DNA from: Planctomycetaceae bacterium
GTDB lineage: Bacteria > Planctomycetota > UBA1135 > GCA-002686595
Reading direction: 5' to 3'
NCBI GenBank assembly: GCA_011525785.1
Contig: WYBT01000035.1
Span: 175,817 to 239,816 of the forward strand
Length of the DNA stretch: 64,000 nucleotides
Below, one piece after another: positions 52,637 to 61,930 of the stretch. Under the pieces are notes generated by a model. The model did no database searches. It was not told where the DNA came from and worked only from the letters and a program-made list of their open reading frames with translations. Position numbers and translations under genes: made by a program. The first letter of the stretch is position 1. Each line of letters opens with the position of its first letter.

Positions 52637-53440
52637 TCAGCCCAGACCGAGTTCTTCCACGCCGTCTTCGTCGAAGCCCAGGTAGTGCCCCAGTTCGTGC
52701 AGCAGCGTGACCTCGATCTGCTCTTCGAGCTCGCTGCGCTCGAGGCAGGCGCGCTCGAGGTTGCGCTGGAACAGGTGGATCGTGGGCGGGAGCTCCGCGC
52801 CGACCTCGCTCGAGGCCTCGAGCCGCGACGCGCCCGTGAACAGCCCGAGCAGGTCCGGAGGCGTGGCGCTGCGCTCTTCGCCGAGCAGCGCCAGCGTGGG
52901 CATCGGATCGACGATCACGGCGACGTGCTCGAGCGCAGCGCGGAACGGCGGCGGCAGGCGCGCGATGGTGCGTTGCAGCGCTTGGTCGAACTCGGACTCG
53001 GACAGCCGCGGCGGGGGAGTGACGTTGCCCGGATCCAGGCGTTGCGCCTCGCGCTGCAGGCGGTCGGCGCGCCCCAGATCACCTTCGAGATCAGCGATCA
53101 GCGCCAGTCGCAGCAACACGGCGGCGTTCGGCGCCAGCGCGTGCGCGCGCTCGAGCTTGGCGCGCGCGCCGTCGATGTCCCACGCGCGCAGCGCGAGTTC
53201 GGCGCGCACGCACAGGAGCTCCGCGTCTTGGTCCTCGTCCTCGAGCTCCGCGGCGCGCTGCGCGGCGGCGTCCGCGGCGCCCAAGTCGTCCAAGTCGAGC
53301 GCGGCCGTCGCGCGCAGGATCCAAGTCTCCGCGAGCGTCTCGTCCGCCGTGCGCGCCAGCTCGAGCGCCTGCTCGGGCTCGCCCGCGTCGATCGCAGCCC
53401 AGGCGCGGTCGAGCTGCTCGTAATCCGTTTCGTCGGCCAT
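52637..53440 (-). CDS. TPR protein with C-terminal zincin (DUF1025/MMP1-like) domain
   Basis: 267 residues, cytosolic. Residues 1-140 are TPR-like helices (AWAAIDAGEPEQALELARTA, AHALAPNAAVLLRLALIADL). Residues about 150-267 match the Zincin_1 family: VAVIVDPMPT, LLGLFTG, PPTIHLFQRNLERAC, and the metal site LLHELGHYLGFDEDGVEELG. In this family HExxH ends close to the C-terminus, as here. TPR fusions to this minimal protease suggest a dedicated protein substrate or regulator. Role unknown. Confidence 0.82.
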   Translation of the reverse strand: MADETDYEQLDRAWAAIDAGEPEQALELARTADETLAETWILRATAALDLDDLGAADAAAQRAAELEDEDQDAELLCVRAELALRAWDIDGARAKLERAHALAPNAAVLLRLALIADLEGDLGRADRLQREAQRLDPGNVTPPPRLSESEFDQALQRTIARLPPPFRAALEHVAVIVDPMPTLALLGEERSATPPDLLGLFTGASRLEASSEVGAELPPTIHLFQRNLERACLERSELEEQIEVTLLHELGHYLGFDEDGVEELGLG

Positions 53441-53476
53441 GGTGTGCGGCCCGCCAGCGCGGGCGCTGTGCGCGGT

Positions 53477-54004
53477 TCAGCGGGAGGAGCTCGGCGTGGA
53501 CGGTGTCGCGCCGCGAGCCGCGTCGCGCGGCGGCGTCGGCAGGTTCGGGCGCGGTCGGCCGAGCGGCGCGGCCACGTCGCGGATGCGCCCGCGCTCGAGT
53601 CGTTCGAGGCGCCAGTTCGAGTCGAACCACAGCACCAACCCGCGCGTGTCGGCGCTGAGGTCGTCGTAGTTGAACGAGGCGTCGACGTTGCGCACGACCG
53701 TGCCGCTTACGCCCAGGCCCCAGCCGACGCTGCGCGACCAGGCGTAGGCCACGGCGACCGCGCCGCTGGGCTGCTCCCAGACGTAGTTGGGCGCGCCCAG
53801 GCGCGCGAGGCAGGTCTCGAGTTCGGCGCCGGGCTCGAGCTGCGCCTCCGCGCCGCTCGCGATCGGCCGCAGGAACGTGGACTTCTGGTAGCGCGCGCGA
53901 ACGCACGCGCCGAGCGTCGACGCGCCGAGCACCAGCGCGCCCAGCTGCAGCGCTCGCAGCGCCGCTGCACGCGCCGCCGCGGATCGTCGACGAGCGTGGC
54001 TCAC
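53477..54004 (-). CDS. Small lipoprotein, BamE/SmpA-like in part
   Basis: 175 residues with a lipoprotein signal (LGALVLGASTLGAC). It contains ELETCLARLGAPNYVWEQ, resembling the LGxPxxV turn of BamE/SmpA-like small lipoproteins, then AWSRSVGWGLGVSG and LVLWFDSNWRLERLERG. The tail is proline-rich. It overlaps the upstream lipoprotein gene by four bases, and both carry LGAPN, so the two form a coupled pair and may be distant paralogues. Confidence 0.6.
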   Translation of the reverse strand: MSHARRRSAAARAAALRALQLGALVLGASTLGACVRARYQKSTFLRPIASGAEAQLEPGAELETCLARLGAPNYVWEQPSGAVAVAYAWSRSVGWGLGVSGTVVRNVDASFNYDDLSADTRGLVLWFDSNWRLERLERGRIRDVAAPLGRPRPNLPTPPRDAARGATPSTPSSSR

Positions 54005-54405
54005 TCGACGTCGTGCGAATCGGACCAGGGCAGCTCGTAGACCGACTTGTCGGCGTCGAGCGTGGCGCCGAAGCAGGCCAGCACGCCCTGCTCATCGAAG
54101 AACAGCCACATGCGGTCCTGCTGCACGTCGGAGTTGATCATGGTGACCACGATCAGGCTGAGCCCCGCGCGCTTCTCGACGGTGTGGTCGTAGCGCCAGG
54201 CCGAGCGATAGCCCAGCTGCACGACTTCGTTGGGCGCGCCGAGGGCCGCGAGCACTTCGCTCTGCGTCGAGCGGCCGGGCGCGAGCGAGGCGGACTTCTC
54301 GGCGTGCAGCGGCACGTTGACCGTGTTGCGGGACAAAAAACAGCCGCCCAGGAGCGGCAGGGCGAGCGAGAGGCAAGCCAGACGTGCTGAAGGACGGATG
54401 CGCAT
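54001..54405 (-). CDS. Small lipoprotein, BamE/SmpA-like
   Basis: 134 residues from ATG 54405; lipobox LLGGC at about residues 18-22. The mature part SLAPGRSTQSEVLAALGAPN, then LGYRSAWRYDHTVEK and LWLFF-like strands (DRMWLFFDEQGVLACFG), follows the BamE/SmpA scheme of a helix, LGxP turn and beta-hairpin. BamE assists outer-membrane protein assembly; this assignment is by fold pattern only. First of two coupled lipoprotein genes. Confidence 0.6.
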   Translation of the reverse strand: MRIRPSARLACLSLALPLLGGCFLSRNTVNVPLHAEKSASLAPGRSTQSEVLAALGAPNEVVQLGYRSAWRYDHTVEKRAGLSLIVVTMINSDVQQDRMWLFFDEQGVLACFGATLDADKSVYELPWSDSHDVE

Positions 54406-54411
54406 CCGCGG

Positions 54412-54417
54412 AGTATA
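54412..54417 (-). promoter_or_regulatory. -10 TATACT box
   Basis: On the minus strand TATACT, close to the sigma-70 consensus, lies six bases before the ATG at 54405. Confidence 0.45.
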
Positions 54418-54495
54418 CGTCGGGCCTGCGCTGCGCTTGCGTCGGTCCGCCGGCGCGTGCGCCAATCGCGCGCAGCCGTTAGAAGTGTGCGGACC

Positions 54496-56106
54496 ATGCT
54501 GGTCCTCCACCGCCGATCGCGCGTCGCACTGCAGCTCTCCCGTCGCCACGCGCTCGCGTGCGCACTGCTGGCGTTCGCTGCGCTCGTGTTCGGCGCGTGC
54601 GCCGGCGTCCAGCCGCGCTCGCGGCCCAGCGGCACGCTCGAGCTGGTGGTGCTGCACACCAACGACCTGCACGGCCAGGTCAATCCGCGCGCGGCGACCT
54701 GGGTCGACCGCCGCAAGCCGCCGCTGGCGGGCGGATTGCCGCGCGTGGCGGCGATGATCGAGCGCGTGCGCCGCGAAGAGCGCGCCGCGGGTCGCGCGGT
54801 GCTGGTCGTCGACGGCGGCGACTGGTGCCAGGGCACGCCCGAGGGCATGGTCGAACGCGGGCTCGACTACGCGCGCGCGATCGCGGCGATCGACTACGAC
54901 GCCACTGCGCTGGGCAACCACGAGTTCGACCACGGCGTCGAGCCGATGCTCGAGCTGTTGAAGCAGGCGCAGCCGCCGGCGATCTGCGCCAACTTGCGCG
55001 AGCGCGGCCAGAGCGAGCGCGTGAAGTGGGTCGCGCCCTGGCGCATCGTCGAGGCGGGCGGCTTGCGCATCGCGCTGGTGGGGCTGGTCACGCCCGAGAC
55101 GCCTTCGATCACCCACGTCGATGCGCGGCGCTTCGATTTCGCGCCGGCGCACGAGGAGCTCGCGCGCGTCAAGGCCGAGCTCGGCCAGAGCGTCGACTTG
55201 ATCGTGCCGGTGGGCCACATCGGCGTCGAAGAGGCCCGCGCCGTCGCGCGCGCGCACCCCGAGCTGCCGTTGATCGTGACCGGGCACTCGCACACCTTCC
55301 TGCGCGAAGGCGAGCGCGAAGGCGAGACCTTGATCGTGCAAGCGGGCGCCAAGGCCAGCGTCGTGGGGCGCGTGGACCTTTCGATCGACGGGCCGAGCGC
55401 CAAGGTGCTGCGTTCGTCGGCGCAGCTCGTCGAACTGCTCGAAGAACCTGCGGCGCAGGACCGCAACGCGCGCGTGGACGAGCTGTGCGCCAGCCTGGTC
55501 GCGCGCGCCGACGGAGCGATGCGCGAGGTCGTGGGCGAGCTGTCCGCGCCGGTGAGCGCGTCGGGCAAGCCCTACAGCACCGTGGCCGGCTCGTGGGTGG
55601 CCGACCTGATGCGCGCGCGCACCCAGGTCGATGTCGCCTTCCACAACCGCGGCGGCGTGCGCGCCGAGATCGACGCGGGGCCAGTGACGCGCCGCGAAGT
55701 GTTCGAGATGTCTCCCTTCGACAACGTCATCGCGATCCTGCGCCTGCGCGGGGCCGAGCTCGAGTCGGTCGTGCGCACCGCCGTCGACGGGCGCGCGCAC
55801 TCGGGCCTGGACTACTCGGGCTGCCGCGTGCTGGTGAAGGAGACGCGCGAGAAGCTCAACGTCGTGTTGACCTTCCAAGCGCTCGAGATCGGCGGCAAAC
55901 CGCTGGATCCCGAGGCTTGGTACACGGTCGCGACGAACTCCTACCTGGCCGGCGGAGGCGATGGCCTCGAGCTGCTGGCGCGCTGCCCGGAGCGCCGCGA
56001 GGACCCGCTGCTCCTGCGCGATCTGGTCGAGCTCGAGCTGCGCGCCAAGGGTGTCGTGACGCCGCCCGCCGACGCGCGCATCGTCGCGGTGGGAGAGCGG
56101 CCGTGA
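54496..56106 (+). CDS. 5'-nucleotidase/metallophosphatase (UshA-like), lipoprotein
   Basis: 536 residues, lipoprotein signal ending VFGAC. Calcineurin-type metallophosphatase motifs: VVLHTNDLHGQV, VVDGGDWCQGTPEG, ALGNHEFDHG, VGHIGVEEARAV and VTGHSHTFL. The C-terminal 5_nucleotid_C domain has VAFHNRGGVRAEI, VFEMSPFDNVIAILRLRG and TNSYLAGGGDG. It hydrolyses nucleoside 5'-phosphates or UDP-sugars outside the cytoplasm for salvage. Its stop overlaps the downstream vWA gene as GTGA. Confidence 0.92.
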   Translation: MLVLHRRSRVALQLSRRHALACALLAFAALVFGACAGVQPRSRPSGTLELVVLHTNDLHGQVNPRAATWVDRRKPPLAGGLPRVAAMIERVRREERAAGRAVLVVDGGDWCQGTPEGMVERGLDYARAIAAIDYDATALGNHEFDHGVEPMLELLKQAQPPAICANLRERGQSERVKWVAPWRIVEAGGLRIALVGLVTPETPSITHVDARRFDFAPAHEELARVKAELGQSVDLIVPVGHIGVEEARAVARAHPELPLIVTGHSHTFLREGEREGETLIVQAGAKASVVGRVDLSIDGPSAKVLRSSAQLVELLEEPAAQDRNARVDELCASLVARADGAMREVVGELSAPVSASGKPYSTVAGSWVADLMRARTQVDVAFHNRGGVRAEIDAGPVTRREVFEMSPFDNVIAILRLRGAELESVVRTAVDGRAHSGLDYSGCRVLVKETREKLNVVLTFQALEIGGKPLDPEAWYTVATNSYLAGGGDGLELLARCPERREDPLLLRDLVELELRAKGVVTPPADARIVAVGERP

Positions 56107-57617
56107 GGGCGCTGTCGCTCGCGCTCGCCGTGTTCGCGGCGTTCGCTCCGCACTCGAGCGGCGCGCCGCTCCGCGACGCCCTGTCCGAGGCCAAGGCCAA
56201 ACTCGCCTCGGGCGACGCGCGCGTGCGGCGCGGCGCCGTGGGCGAGCTGGCGCGCGTGGGCGGCGCCGAAGCGTGGAAGCTCGTGCTCGGGGCGCTGCGC
56301 GATCCCGACGCACAGGTCGCGGACGAAGCGCAGCTGCACCTCGCGCTGGTGAGCGAGCCGCCGTTGCGCGCGCTCCTGCTCGGCAAGGACGGGCTCGAGG
56401 CGAAGGAGCCGCTGGTGCGCGAGCGCGTGGCCGAGTCCTTCGGCCGGCTGGCGGCGCGTCCGCCCTCCGAGGTGCTCGCCGCGGCGCTCGACGATCGCGA
56501 GAGCTCCGTGCGGCGCACGGCGGCCTGGAGCATCGAGCGTCTGGCGCGCGCGGGCCACTTTCGCGAGGCCTGGGAGCGCGAGCTGGTCGAGATGAGCGCG
56601 CTGGAGGCGGCGCTGTCCGCGCAACTGGCGCGCGAGAAGGACCCCGACACCTTCGCAACCCTGTCGCTGTCGCGCGCGGCGCTGCTGGGCGAGACGCGCC
56701 GCAAGGACCTCGACGCGCTCGCCGCGCACAAGTCGACGCCGCCGCGCGCCGCCGCGGCCATCGCTGCGCGCCACGCGCCGCTCGACGACGCGCTGGAGGT
56801 GCTGCGCAAGCTCGCCACGGATTCCAGCGTCGCGGTGCGCATCCAGTGCGCGCGCAGCCTCGCCGCGCTGGCCGACGCGCGCGCGGCGCGCGAGCTGGTC
56901 GCCCTGCTCGAGCGCGAAAGCCAGTTGCGGGCCAAGTGGCTCTACGTCGAACACCTGCGCGCGCTCTCGGGGCTGATGCACCGCCTCGATCCGCGGCCCT
57001 GGCGCGCGTGGGCGGACGCGCTGGCGGACGGTGCGCTGCCGACGCCGGCGCAGGGCAAAGACGACGATGGACCGGCCACGAGCGCCTTCGCGGGCCTGCC
57101 GATCCTCTCCGAGCGCGTGCTGTTCCTGATCGACCTGTCGGGCTCGATGTGGGAGAAGCGCAGCGACGGCCGCACCCGCAAGGAGGTCGTCGCCGCGGAG
57201 CTCGAACGCGCGCTGCGCTCGCTCTCGCCGCAAGTGCGCTTCAACGTCGCCGTGTACACCGCGCGCCCCGCGGCCTGGAAGGACAAGCTCGCACCCGCTT
57301 CGCCCAAGGCCATCGACGAGGCGCTGGAGTTCTTTGCCAAGCGCAGCGACCGCGGCCCGGGCGATTTCTGGGGCGCGTTCGAGTTCGCGCTCGAGGACCC
57401 CGAGCTCGACACCGTGATCGTGCTCAGCGACGGCGCGCCCAGCGGCGGCCAGCGCTGGAGTCTGGAGCTGCTCGAGGGCCTGTTCGTCGAACGCACGCGC
57501 CTGCGCGGCGTGGTGCTCGAGGCGGTGCTGGCGGGAGCGAGCAAGCGCCTGGTCGGCCACTGGCGGACGATGTGCGCGTCGAGCGGCGGCCGCGTGGTCG
57601 AGTTCCGCCTCGACTGA
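56103..57617 (+). CDS. Secreted HEAT-repeat plus von Willebrand A domain protein
   Basis: 504 residues from GTG 56103 (GTGA overlap). The signal peptide is LSLALAVFAAFAPHSSGA. Residues about 25-290 are HEAT/PBS-lyase-like repeats (RVRRGAVGELARVGGAEAW, SVRRTAAWSIERLARAG, AVRIQCARSLAALADARAA). Residues about 335-500 form a vWA domain with a MIDAS site DLSGSM in VLFLIDLSGSMWEK and ELDTVIVLSDGAPSGG. It likely works as an extracytoplasmic adhesion or scaffold protein. Coupled to the 5'-nucleotidase gene for reasons not evident. Confidence 0.85.
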   Translation: MRALSLALAVFAAFAPHSSGAPLRDALSEAKAKLASGDARVRRGAVGELARVGGAEAWKLVLGALRDPDAQVADEAQLHLALVSEPPLRALLLGKDGLEAKEPLVRERVAESFGRLAARPPSEVLAAALDDRESSVRRTAAWSIERLARAGHFREAWERELVEMSALEAALSAQLAREKDPDTFATLSLSRAALLGETRRKDLDALAAHKSTPPRAAAAIAARHAPLDDALEVLRKLATDSSVAVRIQCARSLAALADARAARELVALLERESQLRAKWLYVEHLRALSGLMHRLDPRPWRAWADALADGALPTPAQGKDDDGPATSAFAGLPILSERVLFLIDLSGSMWEKRSDGRTRKEVVAAELERALRSLSPQVRFNVAVYTARPAAWKDKLAPASPKAIDEALEFFAKRSDRGPGDFWGAFEFALEDPELDTVIVLSDGAPSGGQRWSLELLEGLFVERTRLRGVVLEAVLAGASKRLVGHWRTMCASSGGRVVEFRLD

Positions 57618-57642
57618 CTCCCGAGGCGCCCGCTGGTTGTAC

Positions 57643-57743
57643 GGTTGTACGGCGCCAGAGCAATCTGTCCCACGCCGCCGTTGCGTACGGACTGCCCGTT
57701 GCGCTGCGCAGCGTGGGACAGATTGCTCTGGCGCCGTACAACC
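57643..57743. repeat. 33-bp perfect inverted repeat
   Basis: Arms 57643-57675 and 57711-57743 are exactly complementary, with a 35-base spacer. The left arm carries an extra tandem GGTTGTAC (57635-57642 and 57643-57650). It lies between the vWA gene and the ASPIC lipoprotein gene. It could be a strong transcript hairpin, or a pair of mobile palindromic repeat units in inverted orientation. Confidence 0.85.
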
Positions 57744-57766
57744 AGCGCACCGGCGGCGTGGTGCGA

Positions 57767-57790
57767 ATTGCTCTGGCACAGTACAACCAG
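57767..57790 (+). repeat. Third copy of the inverted-repeat unit
   Basis: 24 bases from ATTGCTCTGGC to GTACAACCAG match 57722-57745 at 22 of 24 positions, in direct orientation and 45 bases downstream. It ends five bases before the GTG start of the next gene. Confidence 0.75.
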
Positions 57791-57794
57791 TCCA

Positions 57795-60700
57795 GTGACG
57801 CACCGAACTCGCACAAGCGCTGGCTCGCCACGTTGGATCGGACTGGGGCTGGCGCTCGGGCTGCTGGGCGCCTGCGGCGATTCGACGACGGACTCGACCT
57901 CGACCTCGACGCCGACGCGCACGCCGGAAGCGACAGCCCCGAGTTCGCCCACGAGCGCCGGGATCGACGCAGCGACACCTGCACTTCGCTCAGCTCCGGA
58001 CGCGCCGCTGCGCATGGCCTTCGCGCCGCTCGTGCCGCCCGTGCCTGAGTGGGACACCGAGAACCGCGCGCGCATCGACCCGACGGTCGACGGCTGGCCC
58101 AGCGAGGCCTTCCACGAGCGGGTGAAGCCGCGCGCGGAGGAGTTGCTCGCCCTGGTCTTCGGACTGCGCTCGCCCGACGCGGCGCCCGCGCTGCTCGACG
58201 CGGCCTTCGAGGGCGCGGGGGAACTGCGGCCGGAGCTCGAAGTCGTGCGCGACAGCGCCGCGCTGCGCGTGGAACGCGCCGTGGCCCCGCCGCGCGAGTT
58301 GCGCGACGCCCAGAGCTTCGCGAACTCGTGTGCGCGACTGCGCGAAGCGCTCGGCGGCGGCGCGCCGCGCATCGAGAGCCGCATCGAGGCCATCGAACGC
58401 GCCGCTGGCGGCTGGCGCACGCACCTGAGCTGGAGCGCGTGTTCGACCTCGCCCGGCGGGCCCGTGCAGCTCTCGGCGCGCTGGTCCATCGCCTGGAGCG
58501 AGCCCGAGGGCGCGGACGGCCCGCGCGTGCGCTCGCTCGAAGTGCTCGAACACACCGAGGTGCGCGCGCCGCGCCCGCTGTTCGCCGATCACACCGCCCG
58601 CTGGCTCGCAGCCGCGCCCGAGGTGGCCGACGAGCTGCGCGCGGGCCTGAGCCAGCGCCATTTCCGCAACGATCAGCTCACCGGCAACGCGCTGCTCGGC
58701 GGCCAGGGCGTGGCGCTCGGAGATCTCAACGGCGACGGGCTCGAGGACTTGTACGTGCCGATGCAGGGCGGGCAGGCCAATCGCCTGCTGCTGGCGCGCC
58801 CCGATGGAACGCTGGTCGACGCCTCCGCGCAGGCGCGACTGGCGCTGCTCGACAACACGCGCTCGGCGCTGATCGTCGACATGGACGGCGATGGCGCGCG
58901 CGACCTCGTGCTCGCCGTCGGCGCCAACCTGCTCGTGGCGTACAACGCGGGCGACGCGGTCTTCAAGGAGCAGCTCGTGCTGCGCGCGCCCGGTCCGGAG
59001 GAGATCTTCTCACTCGCCGCGGCCGACCCCGACAACGACGGCGACCTCGACGTCTACGCCTGTCGCTACGTGAAGGGCGGCATGATCGCCGGAGTGCCGA
59101 CGCCGTACCACGACGCGCGCAACGGCGCGCGCAACGTGTACTGGCGCAACGACGGACGCGGCAAGCTGGTCGACGCGACCGGTGAGGTCGGCCTGGATCA
59201 GAACAACGATCGCTTCAGCCTCGCCGCGCTGTGGGAGGACCTGGACGACGACGGCGACGTCGATCTGTACGTGGCCAACGATTTCGGCCGCAACAACCTC
59301 TACCGCAACGACGGCGGGCGCTTCACGGACGTCGCGGCCGCCGCCGGCGCGGAGGATCCCGCTGCGGGCATGGGCGTGAGCGCCGCGGACTTCGATCTCG
59401 ACGGCCAGCTCGATCTGTACGTCTCGAACATGTACTCGGCCGCCGGGCTGCGCATCGCGAGCCAGGCCGAGCGCTTCCTCGACGGCGCGTTCAAGGAAAG
59501 CCACAAGCACTACGTCGGCCACGCGCGCGGCAACACGCTGCTGCGCGGACTGGGCGGCGGTCGTTTCGAGGACGTCACCGAGCGCACGCACGTCGGCCCA
59601 GCGGGCTGGGCCTGGGGCGCGCTGTTCGTCGACTTCGACGGCGACGGTTTCGAGGACCTCTTCTCGCCCAACGGCTTCATCAGCGGCGCGCGCGAGTTCG
59701 ACGTCGAGAGCTTCTTCTGGCGGCGCGTGATCAGCCAGTCGCCGCAGGACCAGCTCACGACCGACGCGTATCGCAACGCCTGGGGCTCGATGCAGCGCAT
59801 GGTCATGGAGGACGGCGCGTCCTACAACGGCCACGAGCGCGACAGCGCGTTCCAGAACCTCGGCGGAGCGGACTTCGCCGATGTGTCGTTCGTCGCGGGC
59901 CTCGACGCGCTGAGCGACTCGCGCTCGGTGGCGCGCATCGACTGGGACGAGGACGGCCGGCTCGACATGTTGATCAAGTCGCGCACCGGGCCGCGCCTGC
60001 GGCTGCTGCGCAACCAGTGCGCGCCCGCTGGACACTTCCTGTCGCTCGAACTGCGCGGCGCGAACGGCAACACCGACGCGATCGGCGCACGCGTGGTGGT
60101 GGAGCTCGCGGGGCGCAAGCTCACGCGCGGCGTGTACGCAGGCGAGGGCTACCTCGCGCAGTCTTCGCGTCGACTGCACTTCGGCCTGGGCGACGCCGAA
60201 CGCATCGAACGCGTGCGCGTGCGCTGGCCGAGCGGCGCGAGCTCGAGCTACAGCGGCATCGAGGCCGACGCGCGCTACGTGCTGGTCGAAGGCGTCGCGG
60301 AAGCCCGGCGCGTCGAGCTGCGCAAGCTCGCCACGTTCGAGGGCCAGGCGCCCGCGCCGCTCGCGCCCCACGAAGGCCCGATCGTGCGCGTGCCGCTGGC
60401 CGAGCGCATGCCGCTCGCCGAAGTGCAGTTCGCGCTGCTCGACGGCTCGACGCGCAAGCTGCGCGAGTTCGCCGGGAGTCCGCTGCTGATCACGCTGTGG
60501 TCGTCGGGCGCGGCCGGCTGCGCCGAGGAACTCACGGCGCTGCGCGACTTCGTGCGTTCGAGCGCCGTGCGACCGCGCTGGATCGCCGCCACGCTCGACG
60601 AAGGCCCCGAACTCCTGGCGGCGCGCAAGCTCGCGACCGCGCTCGGAATCGCCGAGCACACCGCGCTGCTCGATCCGCACTCGGCCAAGTTCTTCGAACT

Positions 60701-61004
60701 GCAGTTCCTGCTCGTGCTGGGGCGCGCGCAGCACGTTCCGCTGCCGACGACGCTCGCGTGCGACGCCGCAGGGCAGTGGAGCCTCGCCTACCTCGGCCGC
60801 TGTCCGCCGCTCGAGCTCGCGCGCGACCTGGAGACGATCGCCGGACTCGATTTGGATTCGCGCAGCACCAACAAGCTCGCCGGCGGGCGCTGGCTGTCGC
60901 GCGGCGCGCGCGATTACGCCTTTCTCGCCAGCGTGTGCCGCGATCTGGGCGCGAACGAGCTGGCCGAGTTCTACGAGCGCGTAGGCGCGAGCGCGGCGAA
61001 GTAG
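57795..61004 (+). CDS. Large FG-GAP/ASPIC (UnbV) lipoprotein with C-terminal redoxin-like domain
   Basis: 1069 residues from GTG 57795, which opens into a lipoprotein signal (LGLALGLLGAC) followed by a Thr/Ser-rich linker. Residues about 60-285 are unassigned. About 300-720 hold FG-GAP/VCBS motifs (DLNGDGLEDLYVPMQGG, DPDNDGDLDVYAC, DLDDDGDVDLYVANDFG, DFDGDGFEDLFSPNGF). About 735-835 is an ASPIC/UnbV module with LGDAERIERVRVRWPSG. The C-terminus is a TlpA-like redoxin fold (LLITLWSSGAAGCAEELTAL) where the first cysteine of CxxC is replaced by Ala. FG-GAP plus ASPIC is common in planctomycete surface proteins; fusion to a degenerate redoxin is unusual. Confidence 0.85.
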   Translation: MTHRTRTSAGSPRWIGLGLALGLLGACGDSTTDSTSTSTPTRTPEATAPSSPTSAGIDAATPALRSAPDAPLRMAFAPLVPPVPEWDTENRARIDPTVDGWPSEAFHERVKPRAEELLALVFGLRSPDAAPALLDAAFEGAGELRPELEVVRDSAALRVERAVAPPRELRDAQSFANSCARLREALGGGAPRIESRIEAIERAAGGWRTHLSWSACSTSPGGPVQLSARWSIAWSEPEGADGPRVRSLEVLEHTEVRAPRPLFADHTARWLAAAPEVADELRAGLSQRHFRNDQLTGNALLGGQGVALGDLNGDGLEDLYVPMQGGQANRLLLARPDGTLVDASAQARLALLDNTRSALIVDMDGDGARDLVLAVGANLLVAYNAGDAVFKEQLVLRAPGPEEIFSLAAADPDNDGDLDVYACRYVKGGMIAGVPTPYHDARNGARNVYWRNDGRGKLVDATGEVGLDQNNDRFSLAALWEDLDDDGDVDLYVANDFGRNNLYRNDGGRFTDVAAAAGAEDPAAGMGVSAADFDLDGQLDLYVSNMYSAAGLRIASQAERFLDGAFKESHKHYVGHARGNTLLRGLGGGRFEDVTERTHVGPAGWAWGALFVDFDGDGFEDLFSPNGFISGAREFDVESFFWRRVISQSPQDQLTTDAYRNAWGSMQRMVMEDGASYNGHERDSAFQNLGGADFADVSFVAGLDALSDSRSVARIDWDEDGRLDMLIKSRTGPRLRLLRNQCAPAGHFLSLELRGANGNTDAIGARVVVELAGRKLTRGVYAGEGYLAQSSRRLHFGLGDAERIERVRVRWPSGASSSYSGIEADARYVLVEGVAEARRVELRKLATFEGQAPAPLAPHEGPIVRVPLAERMPLAEVQFALLDGSTRKLREFAGSPLLITLWSSGAAGCAEELTALRDFVRSSAVRPRWIAATLDEGPELLAARKLATALGIAEHTALLDPHSAKFFELQFLLVLGRAQHVPLPTTLACDAAGQWSLAYLGRCPPLELARDLETIAGLDLDSRSTNKLAGGRWLSRGARDYAFLASVCRDLGANELAEFYERVGASAAK

Positions 61005-61087
61005 CGCGCGCAGGGGCCGTTCGCGGCGAGCTCAGCGCAGGGGCGCGCGTGCAAAAAGCGCCGGGCGCCGCAACAATCTTCGCCCCC

Positions 61088-61927
61088 ATGGCTCTCCAAC
61101 TCCTCGAGATGTCGCGCTCGGCCCAGGCGCTTCCCAACGGCAAGGTCCGCTACGCCGCGGCGGATGGCGTTGCGCTGCTCACGCTCACCAACCCGCCGGC
61201 CAACGGCTACTCGTTCGAGATGATGAGCGATCTCGACGCGGCCATCGTCCGCGCGCGCTTCGACGACTCGGTGCAGGTGATCGTGATCGCCGGCGCGGGC
61301 GAGAAGTTCTTCTGCGCGGGCGCGGACATCAACTACCTGAACAGCCTGACGCCGACGAAGAAGTACTACTTCTGCCTGCACGCCAACGAGACGCTGCAGC
61401 GCCTCGAGCGCACGCCCAAGCTCGTGATCGCGGCCCTGTCGGGCCACTGCGTCGGCGGCGGGCTCGAGATCGCGCTCGCCTGCGACCTGCGCGTCGCGCG
61501 GCGCGGCTCGGGCAAGTGCGGGCTGCCCGAGGTCAACCTCGGCGTGCTGCCCGGCACCGGCGGAACGCAGCGCCTCGCGCGACTGGTCGGCCGCGCGCGC
61601 GCGATCGAGCTGATGGCCAGCGGGCGCACCTTCGACTACGACGAGGCCGAGAAGCTCGGGATCGTCACGCACGTGCGCTCGGAGACCGACGACGCAAGCT
61701 TCATGACGGCCCTGGGCGAGTTCGCCACGAGCTTCACGACGCCCGGCAAGGCCGCGATGAGCGTCGGCCACATCAAGGCCGCGGTGCACGGCGGAATCGA
61801 TCTGCCGCTCGACGCGGGACTCGCGCTCGAACGCGAGCTGCAGGCCAAGCTGTTCGCCTCGGCCGACGCGCGCGAAGGCATCGCGGCCTACGTCGAGAAG
61901 CGCGTCCCCAGCTTCGAGGGCAAGTAG
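61088..61927 (+). CDS. Enoyl-CoA hydratase/isomerase (crotonase) family enzyme
   Basis: 279 residues. Crotonase motifs are AGAGEKFFCAGADINYL (oxyanion hole), LSGHCVGGGLEIALACDLRV and GLPEVNLGVLPGTGGTQRLA. Both catalytic glutamates of hydratases are present (GGGLEIA and LPEV). It would hydrate trans-2-enoyl-CoA in beta-oxidation or a related CoA pathway. It stands three bases before a dehydrogenase gene, and a 3-hydroxyacyl-CoA dehydrogenase follows, so the trio is probably one operon for acyl-CoA degradation. Confidence 0.92.
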   Translation: MALQLLEMSRSAQALPNGKVRYAAADGVALLTLTNPPANGYSFEMMSDLDAAIVRARFDDSVQVIVIAGAGEKFFCAGADINYLNSLTPTKKYYFCLHANETLQRLERTPKLVIAALSGHCVGGGLEIALACDLRVARRGSGKCGLPEVNLGVLPGTGGTQRLARLVGRARAIELMASGRTFDYDEAEKLGIVTHVRSETDDASFMTALGEFATSFTTPGKAAMSVGHIKAAVHGGIDLPLDAGLALERELQAKLFASADAREGIAAYVEKRVPSFEGK

Positions 61928-61930
61928 CGG

